DNA from: Legionella gratiana
Lineage (GTDB): Bacteria; Pseudomonadota; Gammaproteobacteria; Legionellales; Legionellaceae
Reading direction: 5' to 3'
DNA length: 64,000 bases
Assembly: GCF_001467695.1 (NCBI RefSeq)
Contig: NZ_LNYE01000029.1
Location: forward strand, 386,759-450,758
How positions within the stretch are numbered: position 1 is the first letter of the stretch; every line of letters starts with the position of its first letter. A program made the position numbers and the translations under genes. Below, in pieces: positions 9,784 to 19,237 of the stretch. Under the pieces are notes generated by a model. The model ran no database searches. It saw only the letters and a list, made by a program, of their open reading frames with translations, and was not told where the DNA came from.

Positions 9784-11235
9784 ATGAAACTTTCACAATT
9801 ATTAGAGCCTTGGATAAAACAAACAATAACTGACTGTATGATTACTGGTCTAGAAAATGACAGCCGTCAGATTCAGCCAGGAAATTTGTTTATAGCTTAT
9901 GCAGGTTCAGCTGCTGATGGTCGTTTATTTATAGATAGGGCTATTAGCTCTGGGGCAGCTGCAGTCGCTTATGATCCTGCTGATTTCCCTAAAAACTACA
10001 TATTGCCTCAATTAGTTCCTTGCATTCCTATTCCAGAATTGTCAATACAACTTTCTAATATTGCAAAACAGTTTTATAAAGATCCAGGATCTTTTTTAAA
10101 TATAACTGGAGTGACCGGGACTAATGGGAAAACAACAATTGCTTATCAATTAGCCCAGGCACATCATTTATTAGGACAAAAGACTGCATATATAGGTACT
10201 ATTGGTCAAGGTAAGGTAGAGGAATTAAAATTATTGAATAATACAACACCTGACTCTCTATGCTTACAAAAATTATTACATCAGTATAGAAATCAAGGGG
10301 TTAGACAAGTATGTATGGAGGTCTCTTCTCATGCATTGGCACAGCATCGCGTCGATGCTCTTGAATTTAAACAGGCTATATTCACTAATCTAACTTTAGA
10401 TCATTTAGACTATCATCAGAGTATGGACAATTATGCTTCGGCAAAATCTCTATTATTTGCTAGGGAGTCTTTGGAATGTGCCATTATAAATCAAGATGAT
10501 CCTTATTATAAGGTTATGGCTGCTGCAGTTAAACCACAAGCAAGAAAATTAACTTATGGGATATATCAAGATTGTGATGTCAAAGTTAAAAACTGGTTGA
10601 TGGATATTTATGGCACGGAAATCGAAGTGTACTCACCTTGGGGGGGGCATCAAATAAAGATAAAATCTTTAGGACAATTTAATATTTACAATAGCTTAGC
10701 TATATTTAGTAGTTTGTTAGCTGCTGGTTACGTTCCTGAACACGTGGTTGATGTGATGACCCAATTAAAAGCTGCTCCTGGACGTATGGAAATTGTTGCT
10801 CATTCACCTTATGTATTGGTTGATTATGCCCATACGCCCGATGCTTTAGAGAATGCGTTAATGACTCTAAATCAATTAAAAAAAGGGCGTTTATGGGTCG
10901 TATTCGGCTGTGGTGGCGATAGGGATAAAACTAAAAGACCAATAATGGGAAAAGTTGCTGATAAGTTGGCTGATCAAATAGTCATTACAAGTGATAACCC
11001 ACGTACAGAAGATCCTGAAGTAATTATCAATGAGATAATACAAGATGTTCCCATATCCTCTAAAACAATTCGATTAGTAAACCGTGAAGAAGCTATTGCT
11101 TATGCTTTAAGTAAAGCAGATGAAAATGACGTTATTTTGATCGCGGGAAAAGGACATGAGTCATATCAGCAGATTGGTACGGTGAAATATCAATTTTCTG
11201 ATCAAGATGTAATTCGAAGATTAATCCAAAAATAA
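9784..11235 (+). CDS. murE: UDP-MurNAc-tripeptide synthetase MurE (meso-diaminopimelate-adding)
   Basis: MurE adds the third stem-peptide residue to UDP-MurNAc-L-Ala-D-Glu in the cytoplasm. The ATP-binding GVTGTNGKTT lies at residues 109-118, followed by the Mur ligase central domain. The DNPR motif at 404-407 is the known signature for meso-diaminopimelate rather than lysine. Length 483 is normal. It is the last gene of the cluster; murF and mraY, which usually follow, are absent here, and a hairpin at 11246-11264 closes the operon. Confidence 0.95.
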   Translation: MKLSQLLEPWIKQTITDCMITGLENDSRQIQPGNLFIAYAGSAADGRLFIDRAISSGAAAVAYDPADFPKNYILPQLVPCIPIPELSIQLSNIAKQFYKDPGSFLNITGVTGTNGKTTIAYQLAQAHHLLGQKTAYIGTIGQGKVEELKLLNNTTPDSLCLQKLLHQYRNQGVRQVCMEVSSHALAQHRVDALEFKQAIFTNLTLDHLDYHQSMDNYASAKSLLFARESLECAIINQDDPYYKVMAAAVKPQARKLTYGIYQDCDVKVKNWLMDIYGTEIEVYSPWGGHQIKIKSLGQFNIYNSLAIFSSLLAAGYVPEHVVDVMTQLKAAPGRMEIVAHSPYVLVDYAHTPDALENALMTLNQLKKGRLWVVFGCGGDRDKTKRPIMGKVADKLADQIVITSDNPRTEDPEVIINEIIQDVPISSKTIRLVNREEAIAYALSKADENDVILIAGKGHESYQQIGTVKYQFSDQDVIRRLIQK

Positions 11236-11245
11236 ACTATCAAGT

Positions 11246-11264
11246 CCCGACTGCAATAGTCGGG
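11246..11264 (+). terminator. Hairpin terminator after murE
   Basis: CCCGACT and AGTCGGG pair perfectly around a five-base loop 10 bases after the murE stop. The T-tract is weak (GCATTT), so termination may be partial. It lies between convergent genes and could act on both strands. Confidence 0.6.
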
Positions 11265-11286
11265 GCATTTATATATGAAGTGCTTT

Positions 11287-11694
11287 TTACATGAATTGTT
11301 TGAATCTTATTGGAGAAACTTCAAAATAATCTTTGATAGCAATTGCCAAAATATTCGGGTTATGTGTTTGATAGACGCAAATTACATCACCGGTACGGGT
11401 ATCAACACGTCCTGAACCACTCATGGTTGATAAAATTTCATTGGTTATTTCTATCGTTTCTCTCTCTGAGCTTGCTTTTACTGGTCCAATAGCGAAGCCC
11501 CAACTTGAATCTGTGTTGTAATTGTGAACTGAGTAGCCAACATAATGATTTTTTTGAAAATCGATTCTTGAGGCTTTATTGATTCCTACTTTTTGGATCT
11601 CACTGAGATCAGGACATACTACATCTTGGGCAAAAGCAGAACCAGCAAAAATTAAAGTAGCGGTAAAAGAGGCTAACTTTGTTCCTACAGACAT
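11287..11694 (-). CDS. Small secreted protein, possibly DUF4949-like
   Basis: This 135-residue protein has a clear Sec signal peptide ending at GSAFA (about residues 18-22). The mature part contains two cysteines (in VVCPDLS and DVICVYQT) that could form a disulfide. It resembles short exported proteins of Legionella grouped as DUF4949, a family in which I recall a hemin-binding protein, but this is a tentative memory. An AAAGGAG ribosome site lies 9 bases before ATG 11694. It is monocistronic, convergent with murE. Function unknown; export to the periplasm or beyond is the firm part. Confidence 0.75.
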   Translation of the reverse strand: MSVGTKLASFTATLIFAGSAFAQDVVCPDLSEIQKVGINKASRIDFQKNHYVGYSVHNYNTDSSWGFAIGPVKASSERETIEITNEILSTMSGSGRVDTRTGDVICVYQTHNPNILAIAIKDYFEVSPIRFKQFM

Positions 11695-11803
11695 TATAAA
11701 TACTCCTTTATTTTTGTAAAAAACCGATAAGAGAGTATCATTTGATTTGCTAATTTACAATGAACAAATTTAGGCTTAATGACATAAAGCTATGGATCGA
11801 TTT

Positions 11804-12874
11804 TTATTTATAGCCCATTAATAATCTAGTTTTTTTATTGCAAATTGAGTCCATGGAATACTGACAAAAATCATGACGATTTTGATGATGCCTGCGTAAC
11901 TCTATGAATGCAGATTTTTTATCTACAGCTTGTTTTAAGCACGATGTTTCCTCAATTGGGTTATAAATAGTTAAAACTGATTCATGCCATAATTTATTTT
12001 TTTCCAAATGAATCGTTTTTATTATTTGGGGATGAAAAAATTGAGGTAGAGGTAAATTCGCAATTTTGTGTAAAGATGCGCTAACCATAGCTATCGCAGC
12101 ATATTTTGCTTCGACACTGTGGCCTGCTATATGGGGTGTACAAAGTATCGCTTTATCAATAATGTGTTTATCAATTGTTGGCTCATTGAAGTATACATCA
12201 GTGCAATAAATCAATGGTTTTTGCTGATTAAGTAGCGCATTCTCATCTACAATTCCTCCTCGTGCAGCGTTAATAATGATGCAGCCAGGTTTTAATTGCA
12301 TAAGAAAATTTTGATCGATTAAATGTTGACTAGGAAAAGGTTGATTGTCATGCAGTTCTGCGTGAATGCATATAAGATCGGTTTGATACAAGTCTTCTAA
12401 AGAGCAACTTTGAAAAGTGGGTTCGTGCATCGCCTTTAGTGGATCATAGCTAAATACTTGGAAATCAGCTGCTTGTAATCGAGCACTGACTTGTGTTCCC
12501 ACTTTACCTAAGCCTATTACACCTGCTTTATGACCTTGGATAAAATGGTGTTGTTCCAGAAACGCAAGACAAGCAACGACGTAATCTGCAACAGCTCGTG
12601 CATTAGAGCCTTTGGCATCTATAATTTGAATCTGTTGAGAGTTTAACCAGGCGTGATCTAGATGATCAGTGCCACTGCTTGCAGTAGCTACATATCTTAA
12701 AGAATGATTTTCTAATAACGTTCGATTTACTTTTAGAGTGGATCGACAAAGAAGTACATCCTGTCCAACAAGTAAGTGAGCAAGTTCATCAGGATGATAA
12801 TAACGGGTTACACTAAAAGGCTTAGGAAAAGCTTGCTCTAATCCTGGAAGCGAAGCATCGGCTAAGATGTTCAT
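11804..12874 (-). CDS. pdxB: Erythronate-4-phosphate dehydrogenase
   Basis: PdxB oxidises 4-phosphoerythronate in the DXP-dependent pyridoxal phosphate pathway. The protein is a D-2-hydroxyacid dehydrogenase: the NAD-binding [12 protein letters not shown] motif is near residue 120, [11 protein letters not shown] near 205, and the histidine in CTPHIAGHS near 250. The short 356 residues and C-terminal extension after the catalytic domain fit PdxB rather than other family members. Its ATG overlaps the stop of the upstream protease gene by four bases (ATGA), so the two are translationally coupled on the minus strand. Confidence 0.9.
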   Translation of the reverse strand: MNILADASLPGLEQAFPKPFSVTRYYHPDELAHLLVGQDVLLCRSTLKVNRTLLENHSLRYVATASSGTDHLDHAWLNSQQIQIIDAKGSNARAVADYVVACLAFLEQHHFIQGHKAGVIGLGKVGTQVSARLQAADFQVFSYDPLKAMHEPTFQSCSLEDLYQTDLICIHAELHDNQPFPSQHLIDQNFLMQLKPGCIIINAARGGIVDENALLNQQKPLIYCTDVYFNEPTIDKHIIDKAILCTPHIAGHSVEAKYAAIAMVSASLHKIANLPLPQFFHPQIIKTIHLEKNKLWHESVLTIYNPIEETSCLKQAVDKKSAFIELRRHHQNRHDFCQYSMDSICNKKTRLLMGYK

Positions 12875-13530
12875 ATATTAAAAATGGCACTAAGTGAAAT
12901 TAACCCTAAATTGATCAATGGCGTTAATATGAAACCTAGAGCTCCAGTAAATACCAAAATAAGCAGAATAATAAAACCATAGGGTTCTATTTTTTCATAC
13001 GCCAGAGCTTGTCGAGGACGTAATAGACTGCTTACTACTCGGCTACCATCTAGTGGGGGAATAGGAAGCAAATTTAAAGCAGCTAAAATCAAGTTAATTA
13101 ACATCCCAGCTTGAGCTGTGGCATACAGAAAAAGTACAGGCATCGAAGAGCTAGGATTGAGCATTAGTGAAATTTTATAACAACCGGCCCATAAGAAAGC
13201 CATAAAAATATTTGCAAAAGGTCCTGCAAGGGTTACTAAAATCATGTCGCGACGGGGGTGACGCAATTGATTCCAGTTTATTGGGACAGGTTTGGCATAA
13301 CCAATAACAAAATTAAATTGAGTTAGAATACCAACTATCAAAGGAATCATCACCGTACCTATGGGGTCAATATGGCGTATGGGGTTTAAACTTAAGCGGC
13401 CAAACATTTTTGCAGTAGTATCTCCGCATCGATAGGCAACAAAAGCATGAGCTGCTTCATGTAAGGTGATAGCAAGTAAAATAGGAATGGCCCAAATACA
13501 TACTTTTTGAATTAAGGTAAATTCTAACAT
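12871..13530 (-). CDS. Site-2-protease-type membrane zinc metalloprotease (M50 family)
   Basis: The 219-residue protein has the zinc-binding HEAAH motif at about residues 24-28 inside the first hydrophobic region and the second M50 signature [14 protein letters not shown] near 155, with four to five further membrane spans. These minimal M50B proteins are common in bacteria, and their substrates are mostly unknown. It is the first gene of a two-gene operon with pdxB, with a four-base overlap; no functional link between the two is apparent. Confidence 0.9.
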   Translation of the reverse strand: MLEFTLIQKVCIWAIPILLAITLHEAAHAFVAYRCGDTTAKMFGRLSLNPIRHIDPIGTVMIPLIVGILTQFNFVIGYAKPVPINWNQLRHPRRDMILVTLAGPFANIFMAFLWAGCYKISLMLNPSSSMPVLFLYATAQAGMLINLILAALNLLPIPPLDGSRVVSSLLRPRQALAYEKIEPYGFIILLILVFTGALGFILTPLINLGLISLSAIFNI

Positions 13531-13728
13531 TAAAAATAACTCACGATAAAAATATTCTGATTCTAACGAATTGTGGCTTGGAATAACAAATAAAAAAGGG
13601 AAAATTTTATTTATTCTTTACAATAAAATAAATTGGCCCATGCCAATAAGTCCAAATAAGAACCAATAAGTTGTTTGATTGATCTTGAAGTGATAGAATG
13701 CAGCCGATTAATACACCTAGGAGAGAAA

Positions 13729-14214
13729 ATGCCAACGTTAAATCCATTAACACCTGAAATGAACGATGCTTTAGGTAAGATGAGTACTCTGGTACCTCAG
13801 TATAATTCACTAGCTGAAAAAAGCAAAAGTGAATCACTACGGGATAATCAAGATGCAATGCAATATGTTGACTCTGTAATAAAAAGATATAAGTCCATTA
13901 AAGCAACTTCTCCTACCACTGTTGATTTACAAAGTAAAAAAGAGTCGTTCCTTTCTCTATTGAAGCAACATGTTGCAGAAGTCGGTGTGATGTCATTTTC
14001 TAAACCAGGAGATGTAGCATCTCGACTGAATGAAGTTGATTTTTCTGCTGAGTCAATTGATCAAATTACTAAGGGTATGGAGCAAGCCGGATTAAATGAC
14101 GACGATCTTGCCACGCTTGTCACATCAGTAGTTACTAGTGAAACTTCGTTACTGTCTGGTAGCCATCATCATGGTCATCCTTCAGCATACGGCCATTTTC
14201 ATGGTCACCGGTAA
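13729..14214 (+). CDS. Legionella-type hypothetical protein with histidine-rich tail
   Basis: I do not recognise this 161-residue protein. It is mostly alpha-helical by composition, has no signal peptide or membrane span, and ends in a histidine/glycine-rich tail (GSHHHGHPSAYGHFHGHR) that could bind divalent metal. The frame extends upstream to 13675, but ATG 13729 has an AGGAGAG site 4 bases upstream and is the natural start. It lies alone between the minus-strand M50 gene and a repeat element. Metal handling and Dot/Icm export are both only possible. Confidence 0.75.
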   Translation: MPTLNPLTPEMNDALGKMSTLVPQYNSLAEKSKSESLRDNQDAMQYVDSVIKRYKSIKATSPTTVDLQSKKESFLSLLKQHVAEVGVMSFSKPGDVASRLNEVDFSAESIDQITKGMEQAGLNDDDLATLVTSVVTSETSLLSGSHHHGHPSAYGHFHGHR

Positions 14215-14220
14215 TTAGTT

Positions 14221-14386
14221 TAACGTCAGTTCGATATAAAGCTTTATAGTCGAACTGTTTTTTTTAAACTAGCTCCCGTATAAACGCTGCGTATCCCTGT
14301 TTTCTCTGGGGACAAGCGTTACGGGATAACGTTCGGTTAGCGTCATAAAAGGCATTTATATACCTTTTTATGTCGAACTCACGTTA
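14221..14386 (+). repeat. Dispersed three-hairpin repeat, family 1, full copy A
   Basis: A 166-base element with terminal inverted repeats: TAACGTCAGTTCGATATAAA at the left end and the complement of TAACGTGAGTTCGACATAAA at the right (18 of 20). Each end folds into its own hairpin, and the centre folds into a third (CCCGTA/TACGGG with nested AACGCT/AGCGTT). A second full copy lies at 34903-35080 in opposite orientation, with partial copies at 41339-41384 and 49586-49652. It separates the His-tailed gene from the 950-residue gene and ends 8 bases before the latter's ribosome site. Confidence 0.85.
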
Positions 14387-14405
14387 GTTTATTAGGAGTA
14401 TCATC

Positions 14406-17258
14406 ATGTTAGTGATGAATGACTGTGCTATTGATCCAGGCGATATTTTGTTTGTGGTTACTAATAGCAAAAAGCCCTTGGCTCTATTCAAGCAAGCAGC
14501 ACAATCACTAACAACTTCTCGGAGCAAGCACGGACATAGAGAGGTTATTTCTGTTTTTGTTTGCACCGAAAAGAATAAATACGGTGTAATATGTCATAAT
14601 TTTGAGCGAAAACTTTCTTTATCCCCAGAATCCTTTATTAAAACCTTACAAGAAAAGACGGTAGAAGAGTTATCAGTACTGCTTTTAAATTATTGTACTA
14701 AAGAATTTACTGCTACCCGAATCAAGGAGGCACTTGCAGCTGGTCCTCGCTGGATGAAGCGGTTGGCTAAAAACATGAAAGGAACAGAAGATACCGAGGA
14801 GCTTATCAAACAATTCCTTTCTGCATCAAAAGAGAACAAAAATCGATTAATACAATTATTAGTTACTTTCTGGCGAGCCTCAGGACAAGCTGAAATTCTT
14901 CCCATGGTTAATTCAAGTTTATTACTTTTTAAACATACTGATGGTAAAACAAGACAGCAATTTCTTGATGCGTATTTAGAACAAGTGAAGCTTACCGAAA
15001 AACTTCATGCACAAGGAAAAGCACGAACTAGTCTTTGGGTTCTTATCAAATCGTTTTTTAAAGGATCAAACCAAGATAAGAAAGATAGAGAAAAAAATCC
15101 CCCTTCAGAGGCTACTTATTGCTCACGTAATCTAATGCAAGTTCTGAATCAAGTAGATCCTAATTTGGTCGATCGCGGTAGACATGTTTTACCAAAAGCT
15201 TTGGAGGCCGGTTTTAGAGAGGCAACAAAAAGAAAAATACAGGTAGAAAGCGCGGTTAATCAGCAGCAATTCGATGATTTTGAGAATATGATTGCTGCAC
15301 AAGAACAATTACTTCCACCATTTACTTTGCAGATCTTACCTGCTTCAGGTCGAAAGCTAATGAGTACTTTGTTAGCGGTAGTTGATGATGAAATTAGACG
15401 GATTGAAACCAAATGGTGGGCTAATGAAGCGGACAAGAAAAAAGCATCTGATTTGAAGAAGCTTCTTTTACCTTTCCGTGATCCTAAACTTCAAGCATAT
15501 CCCGTTAATTTGCAGGTTGATATTGGTTTAGAGCTTATTGCAACATTGCTTCCTACGCTGCAAAGAAAAACGGGGCTTTTAGGAGAATGGTTTCCAGCAA
15601 CCTCATATTCTCATGTACGTGCATTTGCACGAACTCAAGGTATTTTTGATGGTGATATTCGTGAGGCAATAGAGAAATTAAAAAGTAAACCTTCAATTAT
15701 AGAAGAAAAGCATACTCAAGAAGAGGAGCTTGAGAACTCTAAAACCTCTTCAAAAAGTCAAATATACATTTTTGCGGATTGGTCATTCTCCAGCTGGTCA
15801 ACAAGTAAACGCGAGCTTTTACTCGAGCATATGATTGGATTGCTTGCTGCAGGGCATTCTTTATACACTTGGGAGAATAGACAACTGGTTAAAATGAATA
15901 AAGAATCTTTGCAAAAAGCCATCAATGGAGAGAATTTTGATGACTTGTTGGCTTCTAAGTTGATGCCAGCAACGAGAACTACACTTTCTCAACAAGCAGA
16001 ACAGCAAAAATTAGATACAACAAAGGTGCACTTTCTTGACTATAAAGCGTGTCAAAATTTAGTGAATGATCGTGAGTCGCTTGCCATGAAACTCAATAAC
16101 GTTGCGCCGTTATTTGCAACAAAACTTGATGATTATCATTTGGGACAAGCCAAGCAAGATATCATTGATATAGAGATTGCAAATGTCGAAAATCATGAAA
16201 TAGAGCGAGTCGAATTACAACAACTAAAAGAGCAGATAGCGGCCCAAAAAAATGTGAAACAAAAAAACTACCAAAGTGGTATTGATACTAAGGCCTTTGT
16301 TGCTCAACCTCAATACAGAAAACCTGTATTTAAGCCTGTTGATTTAATTACGTTGACTCCATCAAGTAAGTATTATCGTAATGAAGTATATTCTGATTTA
16401 ACTGTTAATGAGGCTCCATCCTCGCCATTCCAATATTTCGAATTATTAGGAATGAACGCTACTGAAAATCCAGTTCATTGTAAGTATAAATTTCATTCTA
16501 AGGGTATAACAAACACGCTAATAAAAAAAAGGAAAGAAGAGTCAACATTGACATTATTTGAAGGAGAAAAAAATGTTTGCCTAACAAGAGACTGGCAAGC
16601 TTTACCTTCGTTAGATCCGAATGAGACTTTAGTCGATGTTGCAATTAAAGGATTAAAAAAAGATGATTTTGAAATTAAATATTCTCAAGAAAATCATCTC
16701 TACTATATTCGGTTAACAAAATCCAAAGCAGTTCCTATAGATGCTACGATTAATTTACTGCTGCGTATGCCAAAACATTATCGTTCAAACCCTATATTTA
16801 ATACGTTAACAAAGAATCCTGAACATCAAGAGATTCATCACTTATTAATGAAATACCTGAAGTTTGGTAAAGACCATGGAAAATTACGCGATTCTATCGG
16901 TGTTACGATTCATAATGGTCATGAATATCTTAATGAGGCACGAAAATTGAGTATTGGAAGTTGTCGCTTAAGAGCTATTGCATTTAAAGAAGAAATGAAG
17001 CGTGTACATCCTGAGGTTCCTGTTTCTGTGGTTGTTAACTCTGATCATTGTTTTATTGAGATGAAGTTGGACGGATTGTGGCAAAGATATTGCCTTGGTG
17101 GATATAGGGATACTCCGAGTTTTATAGAGTCTGTGAAAGAGGATACCTTGACATCGATAAGATCTGATTCTAGAAAAAATCGGTTTTTTACCGAAAAAAC
17201 AATAAAATCTCAAATTAACGTACCTGTTGAGCAAGCTGCAATGGTCAATTCGATTTAG
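14406..17258 (+). CDS. Large orphan protein, possible C-terminal transglutaminase-like cysteine domain
   Basis: I do not recognise this 950-residue protein as a known family. The N-terminus has DPGDILFVVT (10-19) followed by a histidine in GHREVISVF (43-51), loosely like the start of permuted papain-fold hydrolases. Residues about 60-700 are helical and charged, with coiled-coil stretches near 610-650. Near the C-terminus GSCRLRA (Cys853), DHCFIE (His881) and DGLWQRYCLGG resemble the Cys-His-Asp order of transglutaminase-like enzymes. There is no signal peptide or membrane span. AGGAG at 14393-14397 supports ATG 14406. Size, lack of homologues known to me and context suggest a possible Dot/Icm substrate; enzymatic activity is a guess. 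Confidence 0.8.
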   Translation: MLVMNDCAIDPGDILFVVTNSKKPLALFKQAAQSLTTSRSKHGHREVISVFVCTEKNKYGVICHNFERKLSLSPESFIKTLQEKTVEELSVLLLNYCTKEFTATRIKEALAAGPRWMKRLAKNMKGTEDTEELIKQFLSASKENKNRLIQLLVTFWRASGQAEILPMVNSSLLLFKHTDGKTRQQFLDAYLEQVKLTEKLHAQGKARTSLWVLIKSFFKGSNQDKKDREKNPPSEATYCSRNLMQVLNQVDPNLVDRGRHVLPKALEAGFREATKRKIQVESAVNQQQFDDFENMIAAQEQLLPPFTLQILPASGRKLMSTLLAVVDDEIRRIETKWWANEADKKKASDLKKLLLPFRDPKLQAYPVNLQVDIGLELIATLLPTLQRKTGLLGEWFPATSYSHVRAFARTQGIFDGDIREAIEKLKSKPSIIEEKHTQEEELENSKTSSKSQIYIFADWSFSSWSTSKRELLLEHMIGLLAAGHSLYTWENRQLVKMNKESLQKAINGENFDDLLASKLMPATRTTLSQQAEQQKLDTTKVHFLDYKACQNLVNDRESLAMKLNNVAPLFATKLDDYHLGQAKQDIIDIEIANVENHEIERVELQQLKEQIAAQKNVKQKNYQSGIDTKAFVAQPQYRKPVFKPVDLITLTPSSKYYRNEVYSDLTVNEAPSSPFQYFELLGMNATENPVHCKYKFHSKGITNTLIKKRKEESTLTLFEGEKNVCLTRDWQALPSLDPNETLVDVAIKGLKKDDFEIKYSQENHLYYIRLTKSKAVPIDATINLLLRMPKHYRSNPIFNTLTKNPEHQEIHHLLMKYLKFGKDHGKLRDSIGVTIHNGHEYLNEARKLSIGSCRLRAIAFKEEMKRVHPEVPVSVVVNSDHCFIEMKLDGLWQRYCLGGYRDTPSFIESVKEDTLTSIRSDSRKNRFFTEKTIKSQINVPVEQAAMVNSI

Positions 17259-17347
17259 TCTGAGAAAAAAACTTGATGATGTGATGTATACTAGACATGA
17301 TTTACTGGATGATTACAATGGATTAAAAATAATAAAGTGATAGGGAT

Positions 17348-19219
17348 ATGTCATTAATTAATAAGATATTAGGAAAGCCACTTACTTTAAAAGCAAAGAA
17401 GAAACAAGAGCTATCTATTTTAACAGGAATTCCTGCATTAGGACTGGATTCTCTATCTTCTATAGCTTATGGTCCAGAAGCAACACTCACCATTTTGTTG
17501 CCAGCAGGAATAATAGGATTACATTATTTTTTTGCTCTTTCGCTATTAGTTGTCCTTGTTCTTATATTTTTGTATTTTTCTTATTTGCAAACAGCAGCGG
17601 CTTATCCAGAAAGAGGAGGTGCTTATGTTGTTGCTAGTGATAATTTGGGGAAAAAATATGGTTTGGGTGCTGCAATTTCATTAATGCTGGATTATTTATT
17701 GAACGTTACAGTTGGAATATCAGCTGGAGTTGGTGCTCTAGTATCGGCAATTCCATCGTTGCATCCTTATACACTTACATTATGTCTAGCTATCTTACTG
17801 ATGCTCACGGCAATTAATTTGCGAGGTCTTCGCGAAACAGGAACGCTATTTTTGAGCCCTATAGTTATTTTTATATTATGCATGTTAATTGCAATGATCA
17901 TTGGAGTAGTGGATGTTTGGATAAATAACGGACATCCCTATCCTGTAAATACTCCCCCAAAAATAAAAACGAGTTCAAATGAAACATTAACGTTTTGGAT
18001 ATTGTTAACTGCTTTGGCTTATGGTTTAACTGCTATGACAGGGGTTGAAGCTGTTAGTAATGCGGTATCTTTATTTCGTAAACCGAGAGTTAAAAATGCA
18101 CAGTGGACATTAACTATAATTGTTGGTACGCTTACCTTGTTTTTAATATTTATCGGTTATCTTTGTCCTGCTTATCATATTTTAGCTATGGATCAGGAAC
18201 AACCTGGCTATCAAACTATACTGTCACAAATAGTTGAGGCCACGACGGGAAAAGGTGTTTTTTACTTTATTTCGATTGCTAGTATTTTTTTTGTTTTAGC
18301 TTATTCGGCGCAAACCAGTTTTTCAGGTTTTCCGAGAATATGTCGTTTACTTGCTGAAGACAATTATTTACCTTATTTTTTTGCTGAGCGCGGTAGACGC
18401 TTAGTTTTCTCAGCCGGAATTATCATTTTGGCAATTTTTTCTGCCGTCATTTTAATTGCGTTTAAAGGAATTACGAATAATCTGATTCCATTATTTGCTG
18501 TTGGCTCTTTTAGTGCTTTTCTGTTTTCCCAGACTGGCATGGTAGTATATTGGTTTCGAAATAAAAATCGCCAAATTGGCTATAAATTAATAATAAATGC
18601 ATTAGGTGCTGTAATCACTGCAGTCGCACTTTTGATTATTATAATTACAAAATTCATGCAAGGTGCCTGGATAATTGTAATGATAGCACCTACATTAGCC
18701 TTTTTAATGTACCGTATAAAACGTCATTATGAAAAAATTGCTCTTGAAATTCAAAATCCTATAGCGATTGATCCTCTTTCACTAAAGCATCCTATAGTGA
18801 TTATTCCAATTCATGGTTTGGATTTGATCGCAGAAAAAGCAATTCAATTTGGGATGTTACTCTCAGATGATATTACAGCTGTTTTTATCGATGCGGGTTA
18901 TGAGGATGTTGAACGATTGAAGCAACTTTGGCATGAAAAAATTGAGGTACCAGCCAAGAAGGTAGATAAAGAGATTCCCAAGCTTGAAATTATTAAATCG
19001 CCCTATCGGCGTATTTATAAACCATTATTAAATTTTGTAAATAAAGTAAGAAAGGAAAGGAAAAATGAACTTATTGCGTTTATTATACCTGAATTAGTAG
19101 AACCCAAGTGGTATGAGCATTTATTGCATAATATTCATGCAACAGGGTTACGTGCTTTGCTTTTTTTAGAGAGAGATCCTCGTACTATTGTAATTACAGT
19201 ACCTTGGTATCTACGTTAA
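17348..19219 (+). CDS. KimA-like APC-superfamily potassium/amino-acid transporter
   Basis: The 623-residue protein has about twelve membrane spans in the first 455 residues and a cytosolic C-terminal domain of about 165 residues. Motifs GKPL (9-12), LDSLSSIAYG and YPERGGAYVVASDNLG correspond closely to B. subtilis KimA (YdaO), a potassium importer of the KUP/APC type whose cytosolic domain regulates transport. Amino-acid permease function cannot be excluded because the fold is shared. It starts 89 bases after the 950-residue gene and 18 bases before a PAP2 phosphatase gene, so it probably leads a three-gene operon. Confidence 0.85.
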   Translation: MSLINKILGKPLTLKAKKKQELSILTGIPALGLDSLSSIAYGPEATLTILLPAGIIGLHYFFALSLLVVLVLIFLYFSYLQTAAAYPERGGAYVVASDNLGKKYGLGAAISLMLDYLLNVTVGISAGVGALVSAIPSLHPYTLTLCLAILLMLTAINLRGLRETGTLFLSPIVIFILCMLIAMIIGVVDVWINNGHPYPVNTPPKIKTSSNETLTFWILLTALAYGLTAMTGVEAVSNAVSLFRKPRVKNAQWTLTIIVGTLTLFLIFIGYLCPAYHILAMDQEQPGYQTILSQIVEATTGKGVFYFISIASIFFVLAYSAQTSFSGFPRICRLLAEDNYLPYFFAERGRRLVFSAGIIILAIFSAVILIAFKGITNNLIPLFAVGSFSAFLFSQTGMVVYWFRNKNRQIGYKLIINALGAVITAVALLIIIITKFMQGAWIIVMIAPTLAFLMYRIKRHYEKIALEIQNPIAIDPLSLKHPIVIIPIHGLDLIAEKAIQFGMLLSDDITAVFIDAGYEDVERLKQLWHEKIEVPAKKVDKEIPKLEIIKSPYRRIYKPLLNFVNKVRKERKNELIAFIIPELVEPKWYEHLLHNIHATGLRALLFLERDPRTIVITVPWYLR

Positions 19220-19237
19220 TAAAATAAGGATTGATTG

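Noticed and set aside
13607..13858. 83-codon minus-strand frame
   Set aside because: It overlaps the start and ribosome site of the His-tailed gene and has no ribosome site or family features.
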